Assembly (NCBI RefSeq): GCF_004963255.1
Contig: NZ_SUGA01000010.1
Location: 62,001 to 126,000 of the forward strand
Origin: Mesorhizobium sp.
Lineage (GTDB): Bacteria; Pseudomonadota; Alphaproteobacteria; Rhizobiales; Rhizobiaceae
Length of the DNA: 64,000 nt
Direction: 5' to 3'
Part shown: positions 51,249 through 61,071 of the stretch, piece by piece
Numbering within the stretch: the first letter of the stretch is position 1
Layout: the number at the start of each line of letters is the position of its first letter
The notes under the pieces: model-generated
What the model saw: only the letters and a program-made list of their open reading frames with translations
Database searches by the model: none
What the model was told of the DNA's origin: nothing
Made by a program: the position numbers and the translations under genes

Positions 51249-52601
51249 ATGACGATCATCAAGCGGGGCTTCGCTGCCCTTGCCGCCGGCGCGCTGAGCA
51301 CCGCGCTTGCGGTTCCTGCTATTGCCGAGCCGGTCAAATTCGACTTCTGGTTCGGTCTGTCGGGCGATCTCGCCCGCGTCGTCGACACGCTGTGCAAGAA
51401 CTTCAACGCTTCGCAGAAGGACTACGAGGTCGTTTGCACCAGCCAGGGCAATTACGACGCCACGCTGCAGAACACGATCGCCGCCTTCCGCGCCGGCAAG
51501 CAGCCCACCGTCGTCCAGGTCTATGACGTCGGCACCGCCACCATGATGCTGTCGGGCGCCTATAAGCCCGCCGACAAGCTGATGGAAGAGAACGGCTACA
51601 AGATCGACTACAGCGACTATTTCCCCGGCATCGCCCGCTATTACGCGACGTCGAAGGGCGAGATGCTGTCCTTCCCGTTCAACTCCTCGACGGCGCTGAT
51701 GTACTGGAACAAGGACGCCTTCGCCAAGATCGGCAAGACCGAGGCGCCGAAGACCTGGGAAGATGTCGGCGCCGATCTCAAGGCGCTGAAGGACGCCGGC
51801 TATGATTGCCCGATGGCGATCAACATTTCGGCCAATGAAAGCTGGCAGCTGATGGAGCAGTTCTCGGCGCTGCACAACCAGCCGATCGCCACCAAGAACA
51901 ACGGCTATGACGGCCTCGACGCGCGTCTGGAAGTCAACAAGACCAAGTTCGTCCAGTACGTCACCGACCTCAAGAAGTGGTATGACGCCGGTCTCATCAA
52001 GATCAAATCCAAGGATCTCGGCCAGGATATGGTGCAGGCCTTCGCCACCGGCACCTGCCAGCTCATCCTGACCTCGGTCGGCGACCACGGCACGGTCGGC
52101 CGCACCCAGAAGGAAGGCATGAGCTGGGATGTCGCCGAGCTGCCGGTCTATGCCGGCACCGAGCGCAAGAACTCTTTGGTCGGCGGCGCCTCGCTGTGGG
52201 TGCTGTCCGGCAAGTCGGACGCCGAATACAAGGGCGCGGCCGCCTTCCTCAACTTCATCCACGACCCCAAGACCGCTTTGTTCTGGTCGACCAACACCGG
52301 CTATATCCCGGTGACGAAGTCGGGCTTCAATTTCATGAAATCCAACGGCTTCTACGACAAGGCGCCCTATAAGGGCCGCGAGGTGGCCATCGCCAGCCTG
52401 ACCGCGTCGGAGCCGACCGAGATCACCCGCGGCATCCGCCTCGGCAACTTCACCCAGATCCGCGCCGAATTCGGCACGCAGATGCAGGCGATCTTCGCCA
52501 ACAAGGTCAGCGTCCAGGAAGGCCTCGACACGCTGGTCAAGAATGGCGACGCCATCCTCGAGCGCTTCCAGCAGACCTATCCGGGTAAGACCCTGCCCTG
52601 A
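51249..52601 (+). CDS. ugpB: sn-glycerol-3-phosphate ABC transporter, binding protein
   Basis: A 450-residue periplasmic binding protein with a signal peptide (MTIIKRGFAALAAGALSTAL, cleavage after AIA). Family landmarks are KFDFWFGLSGDLARVVDTLC, TSQGNYDATLQNTIAAFRAG, and SFPFNSSTALMYWNKDAF. It captures glycerol-3-phosphate or glycerophosphodiesters for UgpAE. A strong hairpin terminator lies between it and ugpA, which would let more binding protein than membrane complex be made. The frame is strongly supported and the ATG has a GAGGG site. Confidence 0.95.
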   Translation: MTIIKRGFAALAAGALSTALAVPAIAEPVKFDFWFGLSGDLARVVDTLCKNFNASQKDYEVVCTSQGNYDATLQNTIAAFRAGKQPTVVQVYDVGTATMMLSGAYKPADKLMEENGYKIDYSDYFPGIARYYATSKGEMLSFPFNSSTALMYWNKDAFAKIGKTEAPKTWEDVGADLKALKDAGYDCPMAINISANESWQLMEQFSALHNQPIATKNNGYDGLDARLEVNKTKFVQYVTDLKKWYDAGLIKIKSKDLGQDMVQAFATGTCQLILTSVGDHGTVGRTQKEGMSWDVAELPVYAGTERKNSLVGGASLWVLSGKSDAEYKGAAAFLNFIHDPKTALFWSTNTGYIPVTKSGFNFMKSNGFYDKAPYKGREVAIASLTASEPTEITRGIRLGNFTQIRAEFGTQMQAIFANKVSVQEGLDTLVKNGDAILERFQQTYPGKTLP

Positions 52602-52617
52602 CCCCGGATAGCGCAAC

Positions 52618-52662
52618 GGCCGCCCGTCGAGATTCGACGGGCGGCCATTTCATATCTAGTTT
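52618..52662 (+). terminator. intrinsic terminator between ugpB and ugpA
   Basis: A perfect 13-bp stem (52618-52630 and 52634-52646) with a 3-base loop is followed by an AT-rich tail beginning ATTTCATATCTAG. The tail is not a pure T-run, so partial read-through to ugpA is likely, which suits unequal subunit expression. Confidence 0.7.
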
Positions 52663-52707
52663 GTCCCGCGAAGGCGGGCTGATGGGTTCCACTGCATCGG
52701 CGGATCG

Positions 52708-53592
52708 ATGGAAAAACGCGTCACTTTCGGCAGATGGACGATCGGCATCCTGTTCGCGGTGCCGCAGCTCATCCTGATCTTCACCTTCTTCTACTGGCCG
52801 GCTGGCCAGGCGGTCTACTGGTCGCTGACGCTGCAGCAGCCCTGGGGCGGCGGCAACATCTGGGTCGGGCTCGACAATTTCCGCTCGATCCTCGCCAACG
52901 CCGACTACTGGAATTCCATCACCGCCAGCATGATCTTCGCCGGGATCAGCACGGGCCTGGCGATGGTCATCGCGCTGGTGCTCGCCGCCCTGACCGACCG
53001 GCAGCTTGCCGGCTCATGGCTCTATCGCGTGGTGCTGATCTGGCCCTACGGCATCGCTGCGCCGGCGCTGGCTCTGGCATTTCGTTTCATCCTGGCGCCG
53101 GAGGCCGGCTTCATGGCCGTCGTCAACAAGGTTTGGCCCGGCTTCTGGGACCCCGGCCTCGATGGCGCCGACGCGATGGCATCCGTCATCATCGCCTTCT
53201 CTTGGAAATATGTCGGCTACAACTTCATCTTCTTCCTCGCTGCCTTGCAGGCGATCCCGCGTTCGCTGATCGAGGCGGCGGCGATGGACGGCTCCGGCGT
53301 CATCCGGCGGTTCTGGGACATCCAGTTCCCGCTGATCACGCCGACGATCTTCTTCCTGCTGGTCATCAACATCACCGAGAGTTTCCAGGATTCCTTCGGC
53401 ATCGTCGACATCATGACCGCCGGCGGGCCGGCCAACGCCACCAATCTGATGGTCTACAAGATCTATTCCGACGGCTTCAAAGGCCTGGATTACTCCGGCG
53501 CGGCCGCGCAGAGCATCATCCTGATGCTCTTGATCATCGCGCTCACCATCGTCCAGTTCCGCTTCATCGAGCGGCGCGTGCATTATCGTTGA
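52708..53592 (+). CDS. ugpA: sn-glycerol-3-phosphate ABC transporter, permease
   Basis: A 294-residue membrane protein with six hydrophobic segments and the EAA loop EAAAMDGSGVIRRFWDIQFP (about residues 190-209) that docks on the ATPase. It forms the channel with UgpE. It starts 106 nt after ugpB, behind a terminator hairpin, and is followed 7 nt later by ugpE. Length and loop are normal for UgpA. Confidence 0.94.
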   Translation: MEKRVTFGRWTIGILFAVPQLILIFTFFYWPAGQAVYWSLTLQQPWGGGNIWVGLDNFRSILANADYWNSITASMIFAGISTGLAMVIALVLAALTDRQLAGSWLYRVVLIWPYGIAAPALALAFRFILAPEAGFMAVVNKVWPGFWDPGLDGADAMASVIIAFSWKYVGYNFIFFLAALQAIPRSLIEAAAMDGSGVIRRFWDIQFPLITPTIFFLLVINITESFQDSFGIVDIMTAGGPANATNLMVYKIYSDGFKGLDYSGAAAQSIILMLLIIALTIVQFRFIERRVHYR

Positions 53593-53599
53593 GGCGGCC

Positions 53600-54514
53600 A
53601 TGGTCGAGCGCACTCCGATCCTCAATTTCTTCACGCATCTGATCCTGTTCGCCGGCTTCGTCTTCTGCGTGGCGCCGTTCGTCATCGTGGCGATCGCCGC
53701 CTCGCACAATCTGAAGGACGTCAACGACGTGCCGATGTCGCTGCTGCCGGGCAGCGACTTCTGGGTCAACATCAAGACGGCATGGACGACGGCCGATCTC
53801 GGCCCGAAGCTGCTCAATTCCTTCATCATGGCGTTTGGCGTTGCCGCCGGCAAAGTGATCGTCTCGGCGCTCACCGCCTTCTCGATCGTCTATTTCCGCT
53901 ATCCTGGCCGCATGCTGATCTTCTGGCTGATCTTCATCACGCTGATGCTGCCGCTCGAAGTGCGCATCGTGCCGACCTATGCGGTGGTCGCCAACGTGCT
54001 CGAGCCGTATCAGACGATCATGGACCTGACAGGGCTGTCCTGGCTGATCGAGAAGATATCGGGCGTTCAGGTCCAGCTCAGCCTGGGGCTGCTCAATTCC
54101 TATAGCGGCCTGATCCTGCCGCTGGTCGCGACCGCGACCGGCACGTTCCTTTACCGCCAGTTCTTCCTGACCGTGCCGGACGAATTGACCGAGGCGGCGC
54201 GCATGGACGGCGCCGGCGCGCTGCGCTTCTTCGTCGATATCCTTTTGCCGCTGTCGCGCAACAACATGGCGGCGCTCGGCACCATCATGTTCCTGTGGGC
54301 CTGGAACCAGTATCTGTGGCCGCTGCTCATCACCACCGACCAGTCGCACGCGATGGCGGTGACCGAGCTTAAGCAACTCATCCCCAATGTCGGCGGCGCG
54401 CCCGAATGGCATATCGCCATGGCCGGCACGCTGATCGTCATGCTGCCGCCGCTGATCGTCGTGGTGCTGATGCAGCGATGGTTCGTGCGCGGCCTGATCG
54501 CCACCGAAAAATAA
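53600..54514 (+). CDS. ugpE: sn-glycerol-3-phosphate ABC transporter, permease
   Basis: A 304-residue permease with six hydrophobic segments. The EAA loop is TEAARMDGAGALRFFVDILL, in the C-terminal half. It pairs with UgpA to form the membrane channel. The ATG lies 7 nt after the ugpA stop and the stop is 12 nt before ugpC, so the genes are tightly co-transcribed. Confidence 0.94.
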   Translation: MVERTPILNFFTHLILFAGFVFCVAPFVIVAIAASHNLKDVNDVPMSLLPGSDFWVNIKTAWTTADLGPKLLNSFIMAFGVAAGKVIVSALTAFSIVYFRYPGRMLIFWLIFITLMLPLEVRIVPTYAVVANVLEPYQTIMDLTGLSWLIEKISGVQVQLSLGLLNSYSGLILPLVATATGTFLYRQFFLTVPDELTEAARMDGAGALRFFVDILLPLSRNNMAALGTIMFLWAWNQYLWPLLITTDQSHAMAVTELKQLIPNVGGAPEWHIAMAGTLIVMLPPLIVVVLMQRWFVRGLIATEK

Positions 54515-54526
54515 GGAGACGATAAG

Positions 54527-55633
54527 ATGGCCTCCATCACCATTCGCGGCGTCAAGAAGAACTATGCCAAGACGCAGGTCGTGCACGGCGTCGACCTCGA
54601 CTTCGCCTCGGGCGAATTCGTCGTCATCCTGGGACCCTCCGGCTGCGGCAAGTCCACGCTGCTCAGGATGATCGCGGGGCTGGAAGAGATTTCCGACGGC
54701 ACGATCGCCATCGACGGCACGGTCGTCAACAAGCTCGAGCCGCGCGAACGCGGCTGCGCCATGGTGTTCCAGAACTACGCGCTCTACCCGCATATGAGCG
54801 TGGCGCAGAACATCGGCTATTCGCTGAAGGTGGCCGGCGTTCCGTCGGCCGAACGGACCCAGCGCATCCAGGCGGTGGCGCGCGTCCTGGAACTGGAGCA
54901 CCTGCTCGACCGCAAGCCGATGGCGCTGTCCGGCGGCCAGCGCCAGCGCGTCGCCATGGGCCGCGCCATAATCCGAGAGCCGAAGGTGTTCCTCTTCGAC
55001 GAGCCGCTTTCCAACCTCGACGCCAAGCTTCGCGTGCAGATGCGTTCGGAAATCCGCAAGCTGCACCGGCGGCTCAATGCCACCTCCGTCTTCGTCACGC
55101 ATGACCAGGTCGAGGCGATGACGCTGGCCGACCGGCTGGTGGTAATGAATGGCGGCCGCGTCGAGCAGGTCGGCACGCCGGCGGAAGTTTATGGCCGGCC
55201 GGCAAGCCGCTTCGTCGCCACCTTCGTCGGCGCGCCGGCGATGAACATGCTCGAAGGCACGGTGACGCTCGACGGCATTTCGCTGCTTGGCGGCAGCCGC
55301 AAGCTCAGCGTGTCGCGCACGGGTCTTGCCGTGGGCTCGAAGGTCGCGGTCGGCGTCCGGCCGGAAGCGGTGCGCATGGTGGCGCCGGGGACGCCCGGAG
55401 CGCTCGCGGCGACGGTCGACCTCATCGAGGAATTGGGCGCCGGCCGTGTCATCTATGTCGATCTCGACGGCGCGCCGTTCTCTGTCGTGACGTCTGAGAC
55501 CGTCCACCCCGAACCGGGCAGCACGATCGGTCTGCAATTCGCGGAAGCGGACCTGCACTTCTTCTCTTCGGAGACAGGCGGTAGGCTGGAGGTGTTCAAG
55601 GCTTCTGTGCCGGAGCCGGCGCTACAAGGGTGA
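54527..55633 (+). CDS. ugpC: sn-glycerol-3-phosphate ABC transporter, ATP-binding protein
   Basis: A 368-residue ABC ATPase. Walker A is GPSGCGKST, the signature [15 protein letters not shown] and Walker [13 protein letters not shown]. The C-terminal 120 residues form the OB-like regulatory domain of the MalK/UgpC type. Specificity for UgpAE is inferred from position. A phosphodiesterase gene follows 47 nt downstream. Confidence 0.94.
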   Translation: MASITIRGVKKNYAKTQVVHGVDLDFASGEFVVILGPSGCGKSTLLRMIAGLEEISDGTIAIDGTVVNKLEPRERGCAMVFQNYALYPHMSVAQNIGYSLKVAGVPSAERTQRIQAVARVLELEHLLDRKPMALSGGQRQRVAMGRAIIREPKVFLFDEPLSNLDAKLRVQMRSEIRKLHRRLNATSVFVTHDQVEAMTLADRLVVMNGGRVEQVGTPAEVYGRPASRFVATFVGAPAMNMLEGTVTLDGISLLGGSRKLSVSRTGLAVGSKVAVGVRPEAVRMVAPGTPGALAATVDLIEELGAGRVIYVDLDGAPFSVVTSETVHPEPGSTIGLQFAEADLHFFSSETGGRLEVFKASVPEPALQG

Positions 55634-55680
55634 TCCCTTTCCGTCGGCTTTTGCGGACATTTTGATTGAGGGTTCAGGGC

Positions 55681-56478
55681 ATGAAGATCATCCAGGTTAC
55701 CGACGTCCATCTCGGCCGTCTGCGCGAGATGCGATATGGCGCGAACCTGAATGAGCGGCTCGATCATTGCATCGACCATATCAATCAGCGCCACAGCGAT
55801 GCGGCGCTCTGCATCTTCACCGGCGACCTGACCGACGACGGCGAGGCCGACAGCTATGCCGACCTGAAGGCGGCGCTGAGCCGGCTTGCCGTGCCTTACC
55901 GGCTGCTGCCTGGAAACCACGACCGGCGCGCCAACCTCATCGCCGCCTTCCCGGAAAACGGGACCGACGGCAACGGTTTCGTGCAGTCGGTTTTCGACAC
56001 GCCGGAGGGGCAGCTCATTTTCCTCGACAGCCTGGCCGAAGGCCGCGTCACCGGCGAGTTGTGCGACGACCGGCTTGGCTGGCTCGATGCGCGGCTCGCC
56101 GAGGCGACGGGCAAGGCCGCCTATATCTTCCTGCACCATCCGCCGGTCGAGCTTGGGCTCACGCTGCTCGACCCGCTCGGGCTCGAGCAGCCGCAGCGGC
56201 TCATCGACGTGCTGACGCGCCACGGCAATGTCCGCTACATCTTCTTCGGCCATGTCCACCGCGACATAGCCGGCACCGTCGCCGGCATTCCGTTCTCGGT
56301 GCAACGCGGCCTGCATGCCCGCTTCATGCTCGACGTGGTCGGCGACGAGATGGTCGAGCAGGCGCCGCCCGCCTATTCGATCATCCTGATCGACGGGCAG
56401 CGCGTCGTCATCCACAGCCACGACTTTCTCGAGCAATGGCCGCTCTGGTCGCCGGCAACGGGACAGCGCGTGCGGTAG
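55681..56478 (+). CDS. GpdQ-like metallophosphodiesterase
   Basis: A 265-residue calcineurin-like phosphodiesterase. The binuclear metal motifs are Asp8/His10 (VTDVH), Asp49 (FTGDL), Asn79-His80 (GNHD), HHPP and GHVHRD. The layout matches GpdQ of Enterobacter, a glycerophosphodiesterase, better than CpdA. As last gene of the ugp cluster it should release glycerol-3-phosphate from imported glycerophosphodiesters, the job done by the unrelated UgpQ in E. coli. The convergent PIN-domain gene ends 1 nt away. Confidence 0.85.
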   Translation: MKIIQVTDVHLGRLREMRYGANLNERLDHCIDHINQRHSDAALCIFTGDLTDDGEADSYADLKAALSRLAVPYRLLPGNHDRRANLIAAFPENGTDGNGFVQSVFDTPEGQLIFLDSLAEGRVTGELCDDRLGWLDARLAEATGKAAYIFLHHPPVELGLTLLDPLGLEQPQRLIDVLTRHGNVRYIFFGHVHRDIAGTVAGIPFSVQRGLHARFMLDVVGDEMVEQAPPAYSIILIDGQRVVIHSHDFLEQWPLWSPATGQRVR

Positions 56479-56479
56479 A

Positions 56480-56878
56480 TCACTCGAGCAGCAGTGTGGG
56501 CGTTCCCTGTCCTTCGACCAGCTTTACCGCTTTCCTATCGAAGGACACGAAGGTTTCGCCGCCGAGCCACTGACCGTCGAACGCTATCACGCCGTCGGCG
56601 AAATCTCCGCCGGCGTCGAGCACGGCCAGGCCCGCCTCGATCGTTGGTCGGTTGGCTACGACGTTGCGCATATCAAGGATGCGACGGATCGAGGCTGATA
56701 TGTCGGGCCGCGCGACCCGGTAGCTTCTGTCCAGCACCCAAACAAACTCGCAGAGCGCTTGAACGCTGATCGCGACCAGTTCGGCCCCTTCCAGGGTCTC
56801 GGCTGCGGTCTGCTGCTGCGCTTCGTCATCCCCGACAATGAGCCGCAACAGCACGTTGGTGTCTAGGCTGACCTTCAC
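56480..56878 (-). CDS. PIN domain toxin, VapC type
   Basis: A 132-residue PIN-domain ribonuclease. The acidic cluster is Asp6, Glu44, Asp92/Asp95 and Asp114, with VSLDTNVLLRLIVGDD and GDFADGVIAFD as family segments. The start overlaps the antitoxin stop (ATGA), a typical vapBC arrangement. Expected target is tRNA or rRNA, by family only. It ends next to the ugp cluster and may be a late arrival there. Confidence 0.9.
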   Translation of the reverse strand: MKVSLDTNVLLRLIVGDDEAQQQTAAETLEGAELVAISVQALCEFVWVLDRSYRVARPDISASIRRILDMRNVVANRPTIEAGLAVLDAGGDFADGVIAFDGQWLGGETFVSFDRKAVKLVEGQGTPTLLLE

Positions 56879-57150
56879 TTGCGCTCGATTCCGCGCATCC
56901 CTCTCGAAGCCCCGGCGTCGGCGATCGCATCGTTGATCTCCTCGATCGAAAGCCGTGCGCCGTTGGTTTTGCCCTTGAGCATCCCGCTCAGCTCTTGCCA
57001 GGAGCCCTTGCCCTGGTCGGCTTTCAGCTCAGCCCGGCCACCAGGTAGAAGATCAAGCCTGATCTTGTCGCCGGGCTGGATGCCGAGGTGCTTGAGCACA
57101 TCCTTCCGGAACGTGACCTGCCCCCGCGCTGTAACCGTCAATGTCGTCAT
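56875..57150 (-). CDS. AbrB/MazE/SpoVT-type antitoxin
   Basis: A 91-residue protein with an N-terminal swapped-hairpin AbrB domain (TTLTVTARGQVTFRKDVLKH then LGIQPGDKIRLDLLPGG). The C-terminal 40 residues (LSIEEINDAIADAGASRG) should bind the PIN toxin. The stop overlaps the toxin start. A perfect 8-bp inverted repeat lies 23 nt upstream of its start and is a likely site of autoregulation. Confidence 0.9.
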   Translation of the reverse strand: MTTLTVTARGQVTFRKDVLKHLGIQPGDKIRLDLLPGGRAELKADQGKGSWQELSGMLKGKTNGARLSIEEINDAIADAGASRGMRGIERK

Positions 57151-57173
57151 GGTGTGGCCTCCGACCGCTGAAG

Positions 57174-57193
57174 ATAATGCAGAATTGCATTAT
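57174..57193. promoter_or_regulatory. inverted repeat, candidate operator of the AbrB/PIN pair
   Basis: ATAATGCA and TGCATTAT form a perfect 8-bp inverted repeat around GAAT, located 23 bases before the antitoxin start codon and just after the fbpC stop. Its AT content stands out. AbrB-type antitoxins usually bind such palindromes at their own promoter. Confidence 0.5.
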
Positions 57194-57206
57194 TTCAAGG
57201 CGAAGA

Positions 57207-58289
57207 TTAAGCGAATACGTGTGCCTTGCCGGTGACGGTCAGCCGCACGATCTCGCCGACGGACGGCGCGTCCATGCCTGTCCTGCGCAAGATGAGCGGC
57301 GTGTTGCCGATGGCGGCGGCGTCCGGCGGATCCGGGCTGTTGAGCAGCCGTACCGCCACGGTGCAGACGGCGCCCGCGAATTCGCAGTCCGTCACCTCGC
57401 CGAACAGCATGTCCGGCGTGCCCGACATGCCTTCGCGGGAGGTGAGCTTGAGCAGGATCTGCTCGGGCCGCAGCATGATGCGCGCGACATCGCGCCGTTC
57501 CTTCGTGTCGACGGCGATGCGGCCGAGCCGCGACACGGCGAAGCCATCCGCGATCCTGGCGGGCACGATGATGGCGTCGCCAAGGAATTCGGCGACCATC
57601 CTGTCCTTGGGCTGGAAATAGAGCTCGCGCGGCGTCCCGACCTGCGAGAACAGACCGTCGCGCATCACCGCCACCTGGCTGGCGAAGGACAGCGCTTCGG
57701 CCTGGTCGTGCGTGACCAGGATGGTGGTGATGCCCGCCTCTTCCAGAAGCTCTGCCACCGCCTTGCGCATCGAAGCACGAAGCCCGGTGTCGAGCGCCGA
57801 GAAAGGTTCGTCGAGCAGCATCAGCCGCGGCTTCATCGCCATGGCGCGGGCAAGCGCGACGCGCTGCTGCTGGCCGCCGGACAGCTCATGCGGCCGGCGT
57901 TTCAGGACAGCCTTGTCCAGTCCGACGATATAGGCGAGCTCGACGATATGCTCGGCCCGTTTGTCGGCATTTCGCGCGATGCCGAAACCGATATTGTCGG
58001 CGATGCTGAGATGCGGGAACAGGGCGCCATCCTGGGCCACCACGCCGATGCCGCGGCGATGCGCCGGCACGGCCGCGTCGCCATTGGCGAGCACCTTGCC
58101 GTCAAGCGCGATGCGGCCGCGGTCCGGCGCCTCGAAGCCGGCGATCAGCCTGAGCAATGTGGTCTTGCCGCAGCCGGACGGCCCGACGATCGCGGTGCGG
58201 CTGCCGCTTTCGACCTGAAGGTCGACGCCGGCCAGCGCCGTCACCGGACCATAGTTCTTGGCGACATCGCTGAGTTCGAGAAAGCTCAT
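57207..58289 (-). CDS. fbpC: ferric iron ABC transporter, ATP-binding protein
   Basis: A 360-residue ABC ATPase. Walker A is GPSGCGKT at 36-43, the signature [15 protein letters not shown], and [11 protein letters not shown]alker B. The long C-terminal domain matches FbpC/PotA-type subunits. The ATG at 58289 overlaps the permease stop; a longer frame upstream is a shadow of the permease. The binding and permease genes upstream fix it as part of an Fe(III) importer, with thiamine or other substrates less likely. Confidence 0.88.
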   Translation of the reverse strand: MSFLELSDVAKNYGPVTALAGVDLQVESGSRTAIVGPSGCGKTTLLRLIAGFEAPDRGRIALDGKVLANGDAAVPAHRRGIGVVAQDGALFPHLSIADNIGFGIARNADKRAEHIVELAYIVGLDKAVLKRRPHELSGGQQQRVALARAMAMKPRLMLLDEPFSALDTGLRASMRKAVAELLEEAGITTILVTHDQAEALSFASQVAVMRDGLFSQVGTPRELYFQPKDRMVAEFLGDAIIVPARIADGFAVSRLGRIAVDTKERRDVARIMLRPEQILLKLTSREGMSGTPDMLFGEVTDCEFAGAVCTVAVRLLNSPDPPDAAAIGNTPLILRRTGMDAPSVGEIVRLTVTGKAHVFA

Positions 58290-59860
58290 CGTCCGGCCAT
58301 CCGCTTTGACTGGACATAGAGCCACCAGGTCATCGGCAGCGACATCGCCACCATGATCAGCGCGTAAGGAGCGGCGGAGGCGTAGTCGATCTCGCCGCTG
58401 TAGGACCAGAAGGCCATCGCCAGGGTGCGGGTGCCGTTGGGCGCGAGCATCTGGGTGGCGGTGAGCTCGTTGGTGATGCCGAGCGCCACCATCGCCATGC
58501 CGGCCGCCGCACCCGGCGCCGACAGACGGATGGTTGTCGCCCACAGCGCCTTGACCGGCGGCCGGCCGAGGCTGGAGGCGGCGCGCTCCAGCTCCACCGG
58601 AGCCTGCGCGATCGAAGCGCGCAGGCTTATCAGCGCGCGCGGCAGGAACATCAGCGCATAGCCGAACAGGATGGTGAACAGCGTCTGGTAGAGCGGCAGC
58701 GCGACGCGCACGGTGATCGTCACCAGCGCCAGCGCAATGACCACGCCCGGCAAGGCGCCGACGATGTAGTTGCAGCCCTCGAGCAGGCGCTGCAGCCGGC
58801 CCGGCGCGCGGATCGAGATCCAGGCCATCGGCATGGCGGCAACCGTCGCAAGCACCGCGCCGACGATGGCAAGAAACAGCGTCTGGCCGAGCGCCAGCCC
58901 AATCTCGTCCCAGCGCCAGACATCCGCGCCCCCGGCGAGCAGCCAGCGGCCGACAGTGACGAAGGGCACGCCGAGCGACAGCAGTGCGACACCGGCCGGC
59001 AAAAGCAGGCAGGGCAGGGCGGCGCGGCCGAGGCGGGCACGCTGCTGCTTGCGCGCGGCGCCGGAACCGACACGCGCATAGCGCTCCTCGCCGCGTATCA
59101 TCACCTCGAGGGCGAGCAGGAAAAGGCAGCAAGCCACAAGCACGGCGGCCAGCATGTTGGCGGCCGGGCCGTTGAAGGTCGACTGGAACTGGTCGACGAT
59201 CGCGGTGGTGAAGGTGTCGAAGCGGATGAAGACATAGAGGCCGTATTCGGCCAGAAGATGCAGGCCGACCAGCAGCGAGCCGCCGCAGATGGCAAGCCTC
59301 AACTGCGGCAGCACGACGCGCGCGAAAACCCGCCACGGGCCAAGGCCAAGCGCCGCCGCCGCATCCTCCAGCGCCGGGTCGAGACGGCGCAACGCGGCGG
59401 AGATCGGCAGATAGAGGAAAGGGAAATAGGCGATGACGGAGACCAGCACCCCGGCCCAGAGCCCGTGCAGGCCAGGGACAAAGCTGATCCAGGCATAGGA
59501 GTGCACGAAAGCAGGGATGGCGAGCGGCGCCACCGACAGCCACGACCACAGCCGATTGCCCGGCAGGTCGCTGCGTTCGGTCAGCCAAGCCAGCGCCACC
59601 GACAGCGTGATGGCGATCGGCACGGTGACGATGACGAGGAGCACGGTGTTGATCAGCAACTCGCCGACGCGCGGGCGGAAGATCAGCGCAACCACCGTAT
59701 CCCAGCCGGTCTGGATCGCGATCCAGACGATGAAGGCGAGAGGCAGCAGCGCGATGAGCGAGATCAAAGCCGCGGCGAGCGTGATCCACGACATGGCCCG
59801 GCGCTTCTTCATTCCGGCCGCCGGCAGCGCGGAAGGCGTGAGGTGGATCGCGGACGCCAT
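58286..59860 (-). CDS. fbpB: ferric iron ABC transporter, permease
   Basis: A permease of about 524 residues that fuses two six-helix halves, as in FbpB/SfuB. Each half has an EAA-type loop: [20 protein letters not shown] in the first and [20 protein letters not shown] in the second. ATG 59860 is chosen; a TTG at 59914 would add 18 residues, and ATG 59812 is also possible. A terminator hairpin separates it from the binding protein gene, so the subunit ratio is probably controlled. Confidence 0.88.
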   Translation of the reverse strand: MASAIHLTPSALPAAGMKKRRAMSWITLAAALISLIALLPLAFIVWIAIQTGWDTVVALIFRPRVGELLINTVLLVIVTVPIAITLSVALAWLTERSDLPGNRLWSWLSVAPLAIPAFVHSYAWISFVPGLHGLWAGVLVSVIAYFPFLYLPISAALRRLDPALEDAAAALGLGPWRVFARVVLPQLRLAICGGSLLVGLHLLAEYGLYVFIRFDTFTTAIVDQFQSTFNGPAANMLAAVLVACCLFLLALEVMIRGEERYARVGSGAARKQQRARLGRAALPCLLLPAGVALLSLGVPFVTVGRWLLAGGADVWRWDEIGLALGQTLFLAIVGAVLATVAAMPMAWISIRAPGRLQRLLEGCNYIVGALPGVVIALALVTITVRVALPLYQTLFTILFGYALMFLPRALISLRASIAQAPVELERAASSLGRPPVKALWATTIRLSAPGAAAGMAMVALGITNELTATQMLAPNGTRTLAMAFWSYSGEIDYASAAPYALIMVAMSLPMTWWLYVQSKRMAGR

Positions 59861-59948
59861 CAGTCGGAATAGGCCGCCCGGAAGCGACGTGATGAACCGC
59901 GGCCGTGGCCGCAAACGCAGATGATCGTCATCGACGAGGCCATCTCCA

Positions 59949-59988
59949 AAACAAAAGCGCTCCCACGGAAGCGAGTTCCCGCGGGAGC
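59949..59988 (-). terminator. intrinsic terminator between fbpA and fbpB
   Basis: On the minus strand GCTCCCGCGG pairs with CCGTGGGAGC (10 bp with one G-U) around a 10-base loop, followed by GCTTTTGTTTTGG, a T-rich tract. It lies after the fbpA stop and before fbpB. Confidence 0.75.
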
Positions 59989-60020
59989 ACGGTCGTTTGC
60001 CCTTTTAGGACGAACGCGAA

Positions 60021-61025
60021 CTAAAGCAAGCCGGCTTGCGTCATCAGGTCGATGACCTTCTTGGAATTCAGCGTCGCCGGATCGATTTTCGGCGCCTGCA
60101 GGTCGGCCAGCGGCACCAGCTTCGGGTTGGACTGGGCATCCTTGCCGACCGCATATTCATACGACGTGCCCGTTTTCAGCACGTCCTGGCCGCCCTTGCC
60201 GGTCACCCATTTCAGGAACGCCTGGGCTTCCCTCTGATGCTTGCTGGAGGCCAGCACGCCGCCGCCCGAAACCGAAACGAAGGCGCCCGGGTCCTGGTTC
60301 TTGAAATAATGCAGGCCGACATTCTTGCTGTTCTCGCCGGTCTTGGCCTGATCGCCGAACCAGTAATAATGGTAGATCACGCCGCCATCGATCTCGCCGG
60401 CATTGACCGCCTTCATGACAGTGCTGTTGCCCTTGTAGGCGGTGAAATTCTCCTTCATCGCCTTCAGCCAGTCGGCGGTCGCGGCCTCGCCCTTCAACTG
60501 GAGCAGGGCGCTGACGATGGCTTGGAAGTCGGCGCCCGACGGCGAGGCGGCCCAGCGGCCTTTCCAGCTCGGATCGGCGAGGTCCAGCAGCGACTTGGGG
60601 AGCTGGTCTTCCTTCAGCTTGTCCTTGTTGTAGGCAAAGACGGTGCTGCGGGCGGCGACGCCGACCCATTTGCCGCTCGACGGCTGGTATTGCTGGGGAA
60701 CCTGGGCGAGGGTGCCGGCATCGACCGGTGCGAACAGGCCGGCCGCCTCGACCAGCGCCATGGCCGGCGAATTCTCGGTCAGGAACACATCGGCCGGAGA
60801 GGCCGCGCCCTCGGCGACGATCTGGTTGGAGAAATCGCTGTCGCCGCCATTGCGCAGCGTGACCTTGATGCCGGTTTCCTTGGTGAAGCCGGCAGCCCAT
60901 TCCTTGGCGAGGCTCTCATGCTGGGCATTGTAGACGACGATGCCTTGATCCTCCGCCATGGCCGGGCCGGCGATCAGGCCGAGCGCCATCGCAGCGCCGG
61001 CGAGCGTGGAAAGGGCAATTTTCAT
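60021..61025 (-). CDS. fbpA: ferric iron ABC transporter, binding protein
   Basis: A 334-residue periplasmic binding protein with a signal peptide cleaved after AMA (residue 24). VVYNAQHESLAKEWAAGFTK and the tyrosine pair in GVIYHYYWFGDQ are characteristic of FutA/FbpA ferric-binding proteins, where tyrosines bind Fe(III). A GAGGAC site precedes the ATG. A separate promoter upstream and a terminator downstream suggest it is expressed above the membrane subunits. Iron regulation by Irr or RirA is expected, but no clear box was matched. Confidence 0.9.
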   Translation of the reverse strand: MKIALSTLAGAAMALGLIAGPAMAEDQGIVVYNAQHESLAKEWAAGFTKETGIKVTLRNGGDSDFSNQIVAEGAASPADVFLTENSPAMALVEAAGLFAPVDAGTLAQVPQQYQPSSGKWVGVAARSTVFAYNKDKLKEDQLPKSLLDLADPSWKGRWAASPSGADFQAIVSALLQLKGEAATADWLKAMKENFTAYKGNSTVMKAVNAGEIDGGVIYHYYWFGDQAKTGENSKNVGLHYFKNQDPGAFVSVSGGGVLASSKHQREAQAFLKWVTGKGGQDVLKTGTSYEYAVGKDAQSNPKLVPLADLQAPKIDPATLNSKKVIDLMTQAGLL

Positions 61026-61071
61026 GGGGCATCGTCCTCGAATTTGGAGACAGGGGTTCAGGCTTGGCTCA

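Noticed and set aside
58290..59789. An upstream extension of fbpC giving an 860-residue reading
   Set aside because: The added part is the wrong frame of the permease; the ATPase starts at 58289.
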